Under the pieces are notes generated by a model. It had not been told where the DNA came from. It did not search any database and saw only the letters and a program-made list of their open reading frames with translations. A stretch of DNA of 64,000 nt. Source: Paenibacillus harenae (GTDB taxonomy: Bacteria > Bacillota > Bacilli > Paenibacillales > Paenibacillaceae). The stretch covers positions 62,001-126,000 of the forward strand of contig NZ_JAUSST010000002.1 of the NCBI RefSeq assembly GCF_030812415.1, in the 5' to 3' direction. Position numbers and translations under genes: made by a program. Shown piece by piece: positions 45,001 through 56,800 of this stretch. Position 1 is the stretch's first letter, and each line of letters opens with the position of its first letter.

Positions 45001-47837
45001 GGAAGACGATAGAAAACGCAGGCTATCGCTCCTCCTCGCTTGAGGGTAGAAATATAGGCGTATTCGTTGGCGCTCAGTTTACCGATTATCATCAGTTGCT
45101 TGATCAGCAAGGCATATTCCATGCGAACCTGGCAACGGGAAATGCGCATACGATGCTTCCGAACCGCGTGTCTTATCTCATGGATTGGCACGGTCCGAGC
45201 GAATCGATCGACACGGCTTGCTCCTCTTCTTTGGTAGCGGTTCACCGTGCTGTGAAATCGATCCAGAGCGGCGAGAGCGAGCTTGCGGTTGCGGGCGGCG
45301 TCTCGCTTATGCTGAATCCGCAAACGCTGACTACGATCTCTCAGCTTGGCGTGCTTTCGCCGGATGGTCGCTGCAGGACGTTCGATACCCGGGCCAACGG
45401 TTATGTGCGGGGCGAGGGGGTCGGCAGCATTCTATTGAAGCCTCTCTCGAAAGCGCAAGCGGATGGAGATCATATTTACGCGGTTATTAAAGGAAGCGCC
45501 GAGAATCATGGCGGGAAGGCGAACTCGTTGACGGCCCCGAACTCAGAGGCGCAAGCGAGTGTTCTCCTGCGCGCATACGAGGAGGCGGGAGTCGATCCGG
45601 AGCATATTACTTATATAGAGACCCATGGCACGGGCACTGAGCTAGGCGACCCGGTGGAAATCGAAGGCTTGAAAAAAGCGTTCCGTGATTTGTACAAGCG
45701 CAGGGGCCAGACGCCGGCCAAACGCAATTATTGCGGGCTTGGCTCGCTTAAAACCAATATCGGACATTTGGAGCCTGCTTCCGGCATCGCCGGAATATTG
45801 AAGGTCGTGCTGGCGATCCGGCATCAAACGCTGCCAGGCACTGTCCATTTTGAACAAAAAAATCCGTATATCGAGATCGATGATTCACCGTTCTATATTA
45901 TAGACAAAACCCGTTCATGGACGACAGGTCTAGATGCAGCTGGCCGTACGATTCCACGCATCGCGGCTGTATCCTCCTTCGGCTTCGGCGGCACGAACGC
46001 CCATGTTGTCATTGAAGAATTCAGCCATGCAGCGCAGCGCGTTCCGACCGATGAGCCTCAGGTGATCGTTCTTTCCGCTAAGACGGAAGAGCGCCTAAAA
46101 GCCTATGCTGCAGACTTATGTCGGTTTCTTATACCGGGCAAGGATGCAGCCATGGAATCCGTTCTTCCACAGTATGAAGCGCGCGAGCTGCTGCGCGGGG
46201 ATCTCGCCCGTGAATTGTCCGGCTTGATCCATGTTCAGGCTCAAGAGATTGAAGCATTCGAAGCATTCGAGGAGCTTGTGGGCACCGATTCAATGGTAAT
46301 GGAACAATTTTGCCGAGTCGTCGGCAGCCGTTACGGCTTGGATATGAAGGTCGATTGGCTGTCTGAATGCTCCTCCTTGGACAAGCTGGCGGGCAGAATG
46401 ATGGCGGAGCATCAGGCTTCTATTTACGCTTTTTACGACAAAGGCCTGCCGCGGCAGGATGAGAAGGAAGCAGCATCTGCAGCATTCGAATCTGTCCATT
46501 CCCTTGCTGACCTTGCCTATACGCTGCAGACAGGACGGGAAGCAATGGACGAGCGGCTGGCGGTGGTCGCTTCTTCGATCGAAGAATTGACCAAAAAGTT
46601 GTCTGCGTATGTGCAGGATCGAGCGGATGAGCGAGCTGTTCTGCGAGGAAATATAACAGGCCAGACCCGACTATCCTTTCTAGACGGAGAGGCAGGCAAG
46701 CAGTTTATTGCAATGGTGCAGCAAAATCGCGAAATGAATAAGCTTGCGGAGCTGTGGACGCTCGGCATCGATTTTAATTGGCAGTTGATACATGGCGGTC
46801 ACGATCCGAAGAGGGTGCCGGCTCCGACCTACCCATTCGCGCGTGAACGCTATTGGCTTCCAAACGCGTCCGGGATGAAGGGGGATGCTGCAGCAGCGAG
46901 GCTGCATCCGATGTTGGAACGCAATACTTCTACTTTTCATGAACAAAAATTCACAACGACTTTGCGCGGCAATGAGTTCTATATAGCTGACCATACGGTC
47001 GCGGGATGTCAGGTATTGCCGGGTGTTGCCATGATTGAAATGGCGAGAAAAGCGGGCGAGCTTGCCACTGTGTCGTCCGTATACAAGTTAGGTAATTTGT
47101 TGTGGGCACAGCCGGTCGAGGTCATAAGCGGAAGCCAGCAGGAGATAAATATGAGTCTCTACATAAATGAAGAAGATCAAGTCGAATTCGAGCTGTTTAC
47201 GATCAGCGCCGATGACCGGGTCGTGCATGCGCAAGGCATGCTTCAGACGTCAGAGGAGGAAGCGCGGCAGGTCGAGGCGTTTCTTGATCTGGAGGAGCTT
47301 CGTAACCGGCTGGACGGACGGATGAGCGGCGAAGCGTGCTACCAATGGTTCAAGGAGATTGGACTTGATTACGGTCCTTCCTTCCGAATTGTACAGGATT
47401 TGTGGCATGAAGGCCATGAGGCGCTGTCTATGCTCCGTCTGCCCGGACATCTGCAAGGAGACTTCAATGAATGGGGATTGCATCCTTCTCTGTTGGATGG
47501 AGCCCTGCATACGATCAGCAGCTTGCAAGACGGCATTGAGCCCCAGCCCTTAAGCTTGCCGTTCGCTTTGGATGAAGTTGAGATTTTACGGCCGCTTGTT
47601 CCAGTCTGCTATGCCTATATGAAGCTTACGGCTGCGGACGGACGATTGAAAAAATACGATATTACTATTACGGATGAAATGGGTCGTGTACTTGTGCAAA
47701 TGAAGCAATTTGCGGTTAAGCCGGTTAGAGGCCATGAGCCGGATCAACGCGATCAATTATTGAAGCTGTTCCAGAAGCTGCAGGATGGAGAGTTGGCCGT
47801 GAATGAGGTCGAGCAGTTGACAGGGAGGTTCGCATGA
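42093..47837 (+). CDS. Trans-AT PKS4: linker-KR-ACP-KS-[ACP-like]-DH
   Basis: This is a 1914-residue synthase. The ATG at 42093 is chosen because it follows the ParA stop by 2 bases with GAGAGG upstream; the longer frame from 42057 lies inside parA. Residues 1-15 (MSKQPRLGSNPLAWL) and an Ala/Lys-rich tail to about 60 match no PKS domain and resemble a ParB N-terminus. The post-KS linker (about 63-224) then continues module 4. KR3 (about 475-710, GGTGGLG, Tyr626, Asn630) lacks the LDD-type Asp (A-type). ACP4 has GFDSID (Ser781). KS5 (about 876-1310; Cys1043, His1178) is followed by a small ACP-like insert with GTDSM (Ser1400). DH2 (about 1600-1870) has His1634 in HTVAGCQVLPG and Asp1802. A helical docking tail (1880-1914) faces PKS5. 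Confidence 0.93.
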   Translation: MSKQPRLGSNPLAWLTSTTAVKAEAAAKAKHDEASPPAVTEKTSGAKKLVLNKRTQKSNPQSYYFMPFSAKTTEALGRRLQDLLSWLEEEGANERIEDIAYTLLIGRSHFNQRSALLVSDIVELKSSLQTILQTGTAPSYVTKPEQKRKAANDAETVSRGNEWLQQLANGGKSAEEEESVLLQVAELYVQGAALNWGLMAINGKRISMPTYPFAKERFWLPENVRKPSSFATQSVLRSSPVDAATETVLYGIDWVSAPVAATKQPSFYRVLVMEAGDGYSQHVRQRMQSITGLTIDVITVHAGDSYAELGNGIIRIRTDAADDYIRLFESLKAQNRLPELLLNFWPFSNAEGDRKSQLSIGVQVYFHLVRALHQLSIQTLKRLLHLYPSDYSNPASYHEAVGGYSRSLQMVQPQLQLSVIGAQQHKIEDLIELSIQEALTPFRDLDREVRYNNKLRTVRKAQRIPMNTNGGLDMLKHQGVYLITGGTGGLGLLFAEELAVQYKARLALIGRSELDAKRQLKIDALRGLGADVIYIQGDVGSRTDLTKAMETVKERWGRVDGVLHAAGQMEGELVLHKTEEKFASIMQPKIEGTVLLDELTSGEELDFFALFSSTSAYLGDIGQCDYAIGNRFLDGYAAYREELRSQGKRSGQTLSINWPIWRDGGMHLSKEAEELYLQASGMSYLEKEAGLSAFNQLLRSGRCQGMVLAGNRERMERFLQIEELEPPIAETAVSPVSNEESMIGTERRLLFDLKQIAADYVKMPPEKMDLEENLGNYGFDSIDLKKLAKQLSDYFRISVSPTVFFAHSSLQSISEHLLDSFGDSILMHYSRLEPAAAHTPKQPALQQAAAPARKETFNQPAGVSIAPDLQSIKEPVAIIGVHGIFPQSNGLDEFWSHLKAEKDLITEIPGDRWNYRDFYKEGGPAKGKQNTKWGGFIRDADKFDPSFFHISPREAELIDPQHRLFLESVWKTIENAGYRSSSLEGRNIGVFVGAQFTDYHQLLDQQGIFHANLATGNAHTMLPNRVSYLMDWHGPSESIDTACSSSLVAVHRAVKSIQSGESELAVAGGVSLMLNPQTLTTISQLGVLSPDGRCRTFDTRANGYVRGEGVGSILLKPLSKAQADGDHIYAVIKGSAENHGGKANSLTAPNSEAQASVLLRAYEEAGVDPEHITYIETHGTGTELGDPVEIEGLKKAFRDLYKRRGQTPAKRNYCGLGSLKTNIGHLEPASGIAGILKVVLAIRHQTLPGTVHFEQKNPYIEIDDSPFYIIDKTRSWTTGLDAAGRTIPRIAAVSSFGFGGTNAHVVIEEFSHAAQRVPTDEPQVIVLSAKTEERLKAYAADLCRFLIPGKDAAMESVLPQYEARELLRGDLARELSGLIHVQAQEIEAFEAFEELVGTDSMVMEQFCRVVGSRYGLDMKVDWLSECSSLDKLAGRMMAEHQASIYAFYDKGLPRQDEKEAASAAFESVHSLADLAYTLQTGREAMDERLAVVASSIEELTKKLSAYVQDRADERAVLRGNITGQTRLSFLDGEAGKQFIAMVQQNREMNKLAELWTLGIDFNWQLIHGGHDPKRVPAPTYPFARERYWLPNASGMKGDAAAARLHPMLERNTSTFHEQKFTTTLRGNEFYIADHTVAGCQVLPGVAMIEMARKAGELATVSSVYKLGNLLWAQPVEVISGSQQEINMSLYINEEDQVEFELFTISADDRVVHAQGMLQTSEEEARQVEAFLDLEELRNRLDGRMSGEACYQWFKEIGLDYGPSFRIVQDLWHEGHEALSMLRLPGHLQGDFNEWGLHPSLLDGALHTISSLQDGIEPQPLSLPFALDEVEILRPLVPVCYAYMKLTAADGRLKKYDITITDEMGRVLVQMKQFAVKPVRGHEPDQRDQLLKLFQKLQDGELAVNEVEQLTGRFA

Positions 47838-50800
47838 ACGGAAAACGGGAATTGAATCAGCTTTTAAACCAAATAAGAAACGGTCAAATGTCGCCGACTG
47901 AAGGGCTGAAGCAGTTTGAAGCTCTTAGGAGCCCCTCCGGCCGACTTTACTATCGCCCGATTTGGGAAGCCGGCACGTTGCCGTCAGCCCGCCTATCGGT
48001 TTCGGGTCCTGTATTGATTATGGAACGGGAGGATGACATTCTTGCCATGCTCGGATCCGATTCGAACGTAACGACGATCCGGGTTAAGCCCGGCCGGTCG
48101 TTTCGCGAAGCAGATCCGGCGACCTTTGAGATAAACCCGAGGAGCGCAGAAGACTTCAGGCAATTGGCGCAGCTGCTGGCGCAGCGAGGATTGCTGCCGA
48201 CCACCATTATTCATCATTGGGCAGTCGATTATGATGAACAAAGTGAGGCGGGCCTGGCTGAAGGCCTGGACTTTGGTTTTTATTCGGTCTATTTTCTGAC
48301 GCAAGCTTTCATGAAGCTGCATGCAAAATTCCAGATGCTGTTTGTTTTTCCGGCAGGTGACGGCAAGCCTCTTTATCCTGCCCTGCAAGGTTTTGCCCGC
48401 TCGCTGTTCGTGGAAAATCCTTCTATTCAGATTAAGACAGTAACGTACTCGGAGAGGCTGCGGCTGGAATGGCTGGCCCATGAGCTGCAGGCGAATGATA
48501 CGCAGGTCCACTATGCAGAAGGCATGCGCTGGATTCGAAGACTTCAAGAGACAGAAGCCTCTAAGACCGGCGAGCTGCCGCTAAAGGAGCAGGGAGTCTA
48601 CCTCATTACGGGAGGCGCTGGAGGCTTAGGCTTTATTTTTGCGCAATACCTCGCTAAGCGCTATCGGGCGCGGCTCGTGCTCAGCGGACGCTCCGCAGTC
48701 AATGAGGCGATCTCGGATCAAATACGCAGATTGGAAGCGGACGGCGCCCGGGTTTTGTACGTTCAAGGCGATATTTCCAAGCGCGAGCATGCAGAGAAAC
48801 TTGTTAAGGCCGCAAAGGCAAACTTCGGCGTGCTTAACGGCGTTATTCACGCAGCGGGTATTGTGCAGGACGCTTTTTTGCTAAAGAAGACGGAAAGTGA
48901 AATCAAAGCAGTCCTTGCGCCAAAAGTATTCGGCACGAGTTGGTTAGATGAATGGACGGCGAATGAGCCGCTTGATTTCTTTGTGCTGTTTTCTTCCATT
49001 TCAAGCGAGCTCGGCAATGCCGGACAGACGGACTATACGTTCGGCAACTCCTTTATGGATTATTTCGCAGCTAAACGCGACAGCCTCGTTGCGGTGAAAA
49101 AACGTTTCGGACGCACGCTTTCCTTGAATTGGCCTTATTGGGAGGAGGGCGGCATGTCCGTTGCAACGGAGACGGTGGAAGAAATGAAGCTTTCTGCCGG
49201 AATCATGCCGATGAGCACGGCGGTTGGCATTGAAGCGTTCGAGGACGGCCTGCGGAGCGAGAGCACGCAGTGGCTGGTTGCCGAAGGAGACGTCAGCTTG
49301 ATCCGCCGGCGGGTAAGTCAATCCTTCGAATCCAAGCCGGCGGAAGTACAACAAGAGAGGGCATCCGCCATACAACGTTCAGACACGCTAGCGCCGCCTG
49401 TCCCTTTGGTATCCGATGAGGCTTTCCTTCAAGGAACGATAGATTTTCTTAAGAAAGTGTTGTCGGAGGAGTTGGGCGTTTCCGCGGACCGGATCAAACC
49501 GAAGGAGCCGTTCGAGAAATACGGCATCGATTCCGTGATGGTCATGGGTCTGAACCGTGTCCTGGAAGAGCAATTCGGTTCCCTGTCCAAAACTTTGTTT
49601 TACGAGTATCAGAATATAGCTGAGCTTGCCGGTTATTTTGCCGAATCGCATCATGATCGGCTTCGGAATAAAATAGCTGAATTTGCCTCGGCAAGTACTG
49701 CAGCAGCCGCGACGGCGAAGACAGGGCTAGAACAAGGGTTAAAGCAGGATCTGAAGCAGGCGCTAGCATCTAGCGACAAGCCGACGACGAAGACAACCGA
49801 CCGCAAGGGGCGGGGGCGCTTCATTCAACATGCGAAGTCCATATCAGCCAAGACGGAGTCTGACCCTATGGATATTGCGATCATCGGAGTGGCTGGCCGT
49901 TATCCGCAAGCGGACAATTTGCAGCAATTTTGGGAGAACTTGAAGTCGGGCAAGGACAGCATTACGGAAGTTCCCGCGGAACGCTGGGACCAAGCGGCCT
50001 TTTTTGACGCGGACAAAAGCAAAAAAGGAAAAAGCTACACCAAATGGGGCGGGTTTGTCAACGATGTGGACAAGTTCGACCCGCTTTTTTTTAATATTTC
50101 GCCGAAGGAAGCAGAGATGACGGACCCTCAGGAGCGGCTGTTCCTGGAGACGGTGTACCATATGCTGGAGGATGCGGGCTATACGAAAAGCAAAATCGAG
50201 AAACGTCCAATTGGCGTATATGTCGGCGTCATGTATGGAGAGTATCAGCTCTACGGCGCGGAGCAAGCGAAGAAGGGGCATATTATCGGAGTTTCAACCT
50301 CCTATGCGTCAATTGCCAACCGCATCTCGTACAACTTTAACTTGAGCGGCCCAAGCCTCGCGCTCGATACCATGTGCTCTTCCTCGCTAACGAGTATTCA
50401 CCTGGCAAGCGAAAGCCTGCGGCGCGGAGAGACGGAAATGGCAATCGCGGGAGGCGTTAACGTATCGATCCATCCGAATAAATATCTTGTTCTTGCGCAA
50501 GGCCGATATGCTTCAAGCGATGGCCGATGCCGGTCGTTCGGGGAAGGCGGCGACGGCTATGTACCGGGTGAGGGAGTTGGAGCCGTACTGCTGAAGCCGC
50601 TCTCGAAGGCGATAGAGGACGGCGATCATATTCATGCGGTCATTAAAGGCACTTCGATTAACCACGGCGGCAAGACGAATGGCTATACGGTACCGAATCC
50701 GAATGCGCAATCCGCCGTAATTGCTGACGCCCTGCAAAAAGCAGGCGTTGATGCAAAAACGATTTCCTATATGGAGGCGCATGGAACGGGAACCTCGCTT

Positions 50801-53800
50801 GGCGATCCGATTGAGATTACGGGACTTGCCAAAGCGTTCGGCCATCGGGCGGATGAACAGCCGTTCTGTTCAATCGGCTCTGCCAAGTCCAATATCGGCC
50901 ATTTGGAATCTGCTGCAGGTATTGCCGGCATCACCAAGGTTCTGCTGCAGATGAAGCATCGTCAGTTGGTTCCATCGCTGCATGCGGATACCGTTAATCC
51001 GAACATCGATTTCGAGCAAACGCCATTTTATTTGCAGCGTGAACTCGCCGATTGGCATCAGCCGGTTATGATTCGAAATGGCCGGGAAATAACCGTTCCT
51101 CGCCGTGCGGGAGTCTCCTCGTTCGGAGCGGGCGGATCGAATGCTCATATTGTATTGGAAGAATACGCGCCGTCGTCAATTCCGAGGCGTCCGTTCGTTC
51201 CTGCTGAGTCGCAGCTCATCGTATTTTCTGCGAAAAATCAGGATCGATTGAAGGAACTCGTTAGACGCATGTCGGATTTTCTGTCCCGTCAAAGCGGAGC
51301 AGCCATACCGGACTTGATCGATATCGCTTATACCTTGCAAGTCGGCCGCGAATCTCTCGATGAGCGCTTGGCAATTAAAGCCGCAAGCCTGGACGAGCTT
51401 CTGGCAAGCATGCGGTTCTATCTGGAAGGCCAACCGGTTCCTGGCCTTATAAGCGGAAGGGCCAGAAGAGGAACCGAATTAGCTGTGAACGATGAGGAAG
51501 GCGATGCTGTTGATCGGATCGCGAGGCGCTGGGTATATGGAGAAGAGATCGATTGGGAGCTGAATTATTCGGGGCATGAATCGCAGCGAAGTCCTCGGCG
51601 GGTTCCGCTGCCGGGTTATCCTTTTGCCCGGGAGCGCTATTGGGTTCCGGAGCCTGAAGGCTTAAAGCCGGCCATATACGGAGATGGGCAAGCAAGGCTT
51701 CATGCGATGATCGATGCCAACGTTTCTACGCTTGATGAGCAGCGCTTCGAGAAGCGGTTTGACAGTTCGGATTTTTATGTACGCGATCATGCAGTCGGCG
51801 GGCGCATGGTGCTGCCGGGAGCCGCGTGCTTGGAAATGGCAAGAGCTGCAGGTCAATTGTCGTATCGCGGACAGATGGTTGCAGTCATCAAAAATATGAG
51901 CTGGAACTCGCCAATCATAGTGCCGGATGATGGTCAGGATGTGTTCGTATCTTTGTATCCTGCTGCGAACGGCGTGGAATTCGAAGTGACGACTTCAACC
52001 GGGGGAAACGACGAACCGTTGGTTCATGCGGAAGGACAGCTTGAATACGGAAGCGCCGCGCCGATTGAACCTCTCGATCTTGGTTCGATTCGCAGGCGCT
52101 GCCCCCAAGTGAGAAATCATGAGCAATTTTATGCTTTATATGCGAGCAGCCGCTTTCAATATGGTACAAGCATGCGCACCGTGCAGCAAACAGCCCGGGG
52201 CGGGAAGGAAATCCTAGCTCGATTGCAGTCGGCCGATGAATACAGGGAAGAAACAGAGGAATTCAATCTGCATCCCGCTCAGCTGGATGGCGCTTTCCAA
52301 TCGCTGCTGGGACTCATCGCGGAGGATGAGCTGACGCCAATCGCTTATTTGCCATACGCTATCGGGAAGCTGGAGCTATTCGCGCCGTTGACCTCCGCTT
52401 GCTACGTCTATGCTTGCGAGCGGGAAGAACCCGAGAATGGCGTTCGCGAATTTGATATGATGCTGACCGATGAAGCGGGCCATGTGCTTGTGAGCGTTCA
52501 TCAGCTTCGGATGCGGGCTTTGAGCTCCGCAAGTGCATTGACGAACGCAGCGGAGAAGCTGGAGACGATCTCGTTTCGCCAGCTGTGGGAGCCCCTGGAT
52601 CAGACTATAGAGGCGGAATCTCTAGGCCGTGTCCTGCTGCTTGCACAGGATGAGGCCTTGCTGCAGGATATGAAGCGATATGCTGCCGCGGTCACGGCCG
52701 TGCAGTCAGGGGAAACCTTCGAGCAGAAGGCGGTTGACAGGTTTACGATTCGAATGGATCGCGCTGAAGACTATGAAAGGCTTGTCGGCATGCTAAGTAA
52801 GACCGATAGGCTGCCTGATACCATAATACATACAGGCGCTGCCGGCAGCTTCTCTCCGAACAAAGAGGAATTGCAGGCCCGAATGACGCAGGGCATTGAG
52901 TCGCTGCTGTACCTGACGCAGGCGCTTATGAAGGAGCGAGGCCAAGGCCGGACTCGGTTGCTATATGTTTATTCAGGCAATGGAGAACAGCAGCCGCAGC
53001 ATGCGGCAATCGCTGGCTTCCTAAAGTCTTTGCGTCAGGAAAATCCGAATTGGTCAGGCGCAACGATCGACCTGGGGAGCGTACCAACGAATGCGGAATG
53101 GATCCGCATCCTGCGGAAAGAAACGGCTGCGCAGGATGTTGAGGTACGGTATGCCAGCGGATCGCGTTTCGTGAAACGTCTGAGGGAAGTAACTGAACCG
53201 CCATTGACGGGCACAGCTGCCATAATGAGAGAAAATGGCGTATACCTCATTACCGGCGGTGCCGGAGGACTCGGATTGATGTTTGCCGATTATCTCGCCC
53301 GCCGTTATAAAGCTCGCCTAGTCTTAGCCGGCAGATCGGCGCTTCATGCGGGTATGGAGCAGAAGTTAAGCGATTTGCGTTCGCTTGGCTCGGAGGTGCT
53401 CTACGTTCAAGCGGATGTGGCTGACCGTCAACAGGCTGAGCGTCTAATAGAGGCTGTGAAGGCGCAATTTGGCGCTCTCCACGGCATTATTCACTCGGCG
53501 GGTATTGTGCGTGATTCGCTGATTATGAAGAAGAGCCGTCATGAAATGGCTGAAGTATTGGGACCTAAAATATACGGGGCTGTTAACCTTGACGAAGCAA
53601 CAGCGGCGGAGCCGCTTGATTGGTTCGTGATGTTCTCTTCATTATCAGGGGTGCTCGGCAATATCGGACAGTGCGACTATGCTTACGGCAATCAATTTTT
53701 GGATGAGTTTGCCGTCCTTCGCGAAACGCAGCGGTCGAAGGGAAACCGCTCCGGCCGCACATTGTCCTTGAACTGGCCGCTTTGGAAAGAAGGCGGTATG

Positions 53801-56800
53801 CAGGTTGCCCCATCCGTGCTCGAGACGATGAAGCGCACGGCGGGTTTCATACCGATGAGCGCGGCTTCCGGTTATGAAGTGTTCGAGACCGCGCTTGCCT
53901 CTGGCTTGCCGCAATGGATCGCACTGGAAGGCGAAGCAGAGAAAATCCGAACCTATCTGCTTAGCGGCGCCAGCGCCGCTGGTAGTCAAACAGCCGTTGT
54001 ACAGCCGGGCGGTCAGCAGAGTGCACAGCTTTCGTCCGAGAAGGATGACGCACTGCTGCTGGAGAAGGGAGTCTCTTTCCTAAAGGAAATCGTATCCAAA
54101 GAAATCAGGCTGCCCGCTGCGCGTATTGACGAGCATGAAGCGCTGGATGTCTACGGTCTTGATTCCGTGATGATTATGGCGCTGACCCGCGAGCTTGAGA
54201 GTCGCTTCGGCGAGCTATCAAAAACCTTATTCTTCGAATACCGGACGCTTGCGGAATTGACTTTATACTTCGTGATTGAACATCGCGACAAGCTGATGGC
54301 GAGGACAGGCTTGTCTAGGCAGGAAAAGCAAGCGGCAGTTGTTTCCGCGGGCAGCGAATCGGCTCAGTTGCAGCCGCCGGCGAAGAGTGAGCGCAAGCCT
54401 CGCAGCAACCGGCAACGCTTCCCGGGCGCAGCCGATCAGGCCGCTTCGGAGGAGCAGGCCGTCGCGATTATCGGTGTAGCCGGGCGCTACCCGGAGGCTG
54501 ACGATTTGGAAAGTTATTGGGAGAACTTAAAGGCTGGGCGCGATTCGATAGGCGAGATCCCGTCTGATCGCTGGGATCACAGCGCCTATTACGAGGCGGG
54601 GCAAGTGAAAGGCAAGTCGCGAAGCAAGTGGGGCGGCTTCCTGGATGACGCGGATAAGTTTGATCCGTTATTTTTTCAAATTTCACCGCGCGAAGCAGAG
54701 CTGCTTGACCCGCAGGAACGCCTGTTTCTCATGACCGTGCATCAAGCGCTGGAAGACGGCGGATACACGAAGCAGCGATTGTCGGGAAAAGACGTGGGCG
54801 TTTATGTAGGCGTCATGTACAGTGAATATCAGTTGTACGGCGCTCAAGAAACGGTCAGCGGCAATACGATGGCGCTGGGCTCATCGTATGCATCGATCGC
54901 GAATCGCGTGAGCTATTTCTATGATTTGCAAGGACCGAGTCTCGCATTGGATACGATGTGCTCATCCTCTTTAACGGCTATTCATCTTGCTTGCGAATCC
55001 CTGCTCCGCGGCGAGAGCGAGATGGCCATTGCAGGCGGCGTGAATCTTTCTCTACATGTCAATAAATACTTGTTGTTGTCTCAGAATAACTTTCTCGCTT
55101 CTGACGGACGATGCCGCTCGTTCGGCGACGGCGGCGATGGCTATGTGCCTGGCGAGGGAGTAGGCGCGGTTATTTTGAAGCCGCTGAAGCAGGCCATTGA
55201 GGACGGCGATCCGATCTATGCGGTCATCAAAGGGACGGCGGTTAACCATGGGGGCAAAACAAACGGCTATACCGTGCCAAATCCGCATGCACAAACGAGG
55301 GTGATCGATAAGGCCCTCAAAAAGGCTAAGGTGGATGCTCGTTCGATCAGCTATTTGGAGGCGCATGGAACGGGTACTCCGCTTGGAGATCCGATTGAAG
55401 TAAGCGGACTCGTCAAGGCGTTCGGAGGTACGGAGGAACGTCAATATTGCGCCATCGGCTCTGTGAAATCCAATATCGGTCATTTGGAGTCTGCGGCAGG
55501 GATTGCAGCCCTTACGAAAGTGCTGCTGCAGATGAAGCATGGGATGCTGGCGCCGTCCCTTCACGCCGATGTATTAAATTCGAACATCCGATTTGAGGAT
55601 ACGCCATTTTATGTGCAGCGCGAGCTGTCCGAGTGGAAACGTCCCGTTCTTATGGAAAATGGACGCGAGATGGTAATACCGCGCAGGGCGGGCGTCTCCT
55701 CATTCGGAGCAGGGGGCTCTAATGCCCATATTATTGTGGAGGAGTTTGTCAATCAAGCAGCGGTAAGCGCAGAGTCCGACAACAAGCCGCATATTATTGT
55801 TCTGTCCGCTCGCAATGAGGATCGTTTGCGTGCTTATGCCGGCAAGCTTGCCGCTTTCTTGAGCGAGGCGCCGGAGACAACCGCTAATCAGGATGCTCAT
55901 GCCGCAACGGCCAATGAAATTGAAAAAGAAGTGTTGACGTTGATTGCAGAGGGCTTGAGCGTTGGCGTCGATGAAATCGCAGCGGCTACTGACGTATCCG
56001 AGCTTGGCTTTGATGAGCTGAAGTTGACCCAAATCGCGATTCGGCTGAACGAAGTTTATAGCTTGAATGTGACGCCGGATCGATTAGCCGAGCATGCAAC
56101 CGTGAACAATTTGACCGGCCATGTCATCCATACACTTAACAAAAATAGAAAATTCATAGAGGATAAACCAAGCAGCAAAACAAAGCCTGGTCTCGCCGAT
56201 ATCACATGGACCTTGCAGTATGGTCGGGAGCCAATGGATGAGCGGCTTGCGCTCGTCGTATCCTCTGTCTCCGAGCTTGCAAGCAAAATGCGGCAATACG
56301 CGTCAGGCAAGGAAGTCGACGGACTGTATGAAGGCAATGTCAAGGCGGATGCAGAGAAGCATCGAGTTTTGCTGGAAGGAGCGGAAGGAAAGCTGTTCCT
56401 GAAGTCTCTTATCGAGAATCAAAAGCTTGATAAAATGGCGAATCTATGGGTTTCTGGCGTAGTCATCGATTGGCAAGAGCTGCGAGTCAGCAAAGGGAGA
56501 ATCGTGTCGCTGCCTTCATATCCGTTTGTCCGTGACCGTTACTGGGCGCCAACGGGGCTATCCGCCCGCAGCGCTTCTATTGCAGCGCAGCCGGTTCAGG
56601 CTGCGCCGAAGCAGAAGGAGAGGCTGCTGCTCGTTAAGTCTTGGCGTGAGCAGAAGGCGTCCGCAGCATTAACGAAATTGCCCGGCACGATATTCATTTT
56701 GGCAAACGCAGAAACGTTAGATACAGCGGGGCGTTTTCTGCAAGGTACAGCATCCGCGAAAGTGATAGTGCTGCAAAATGCAGCGGACGCGGTTGAAGGC

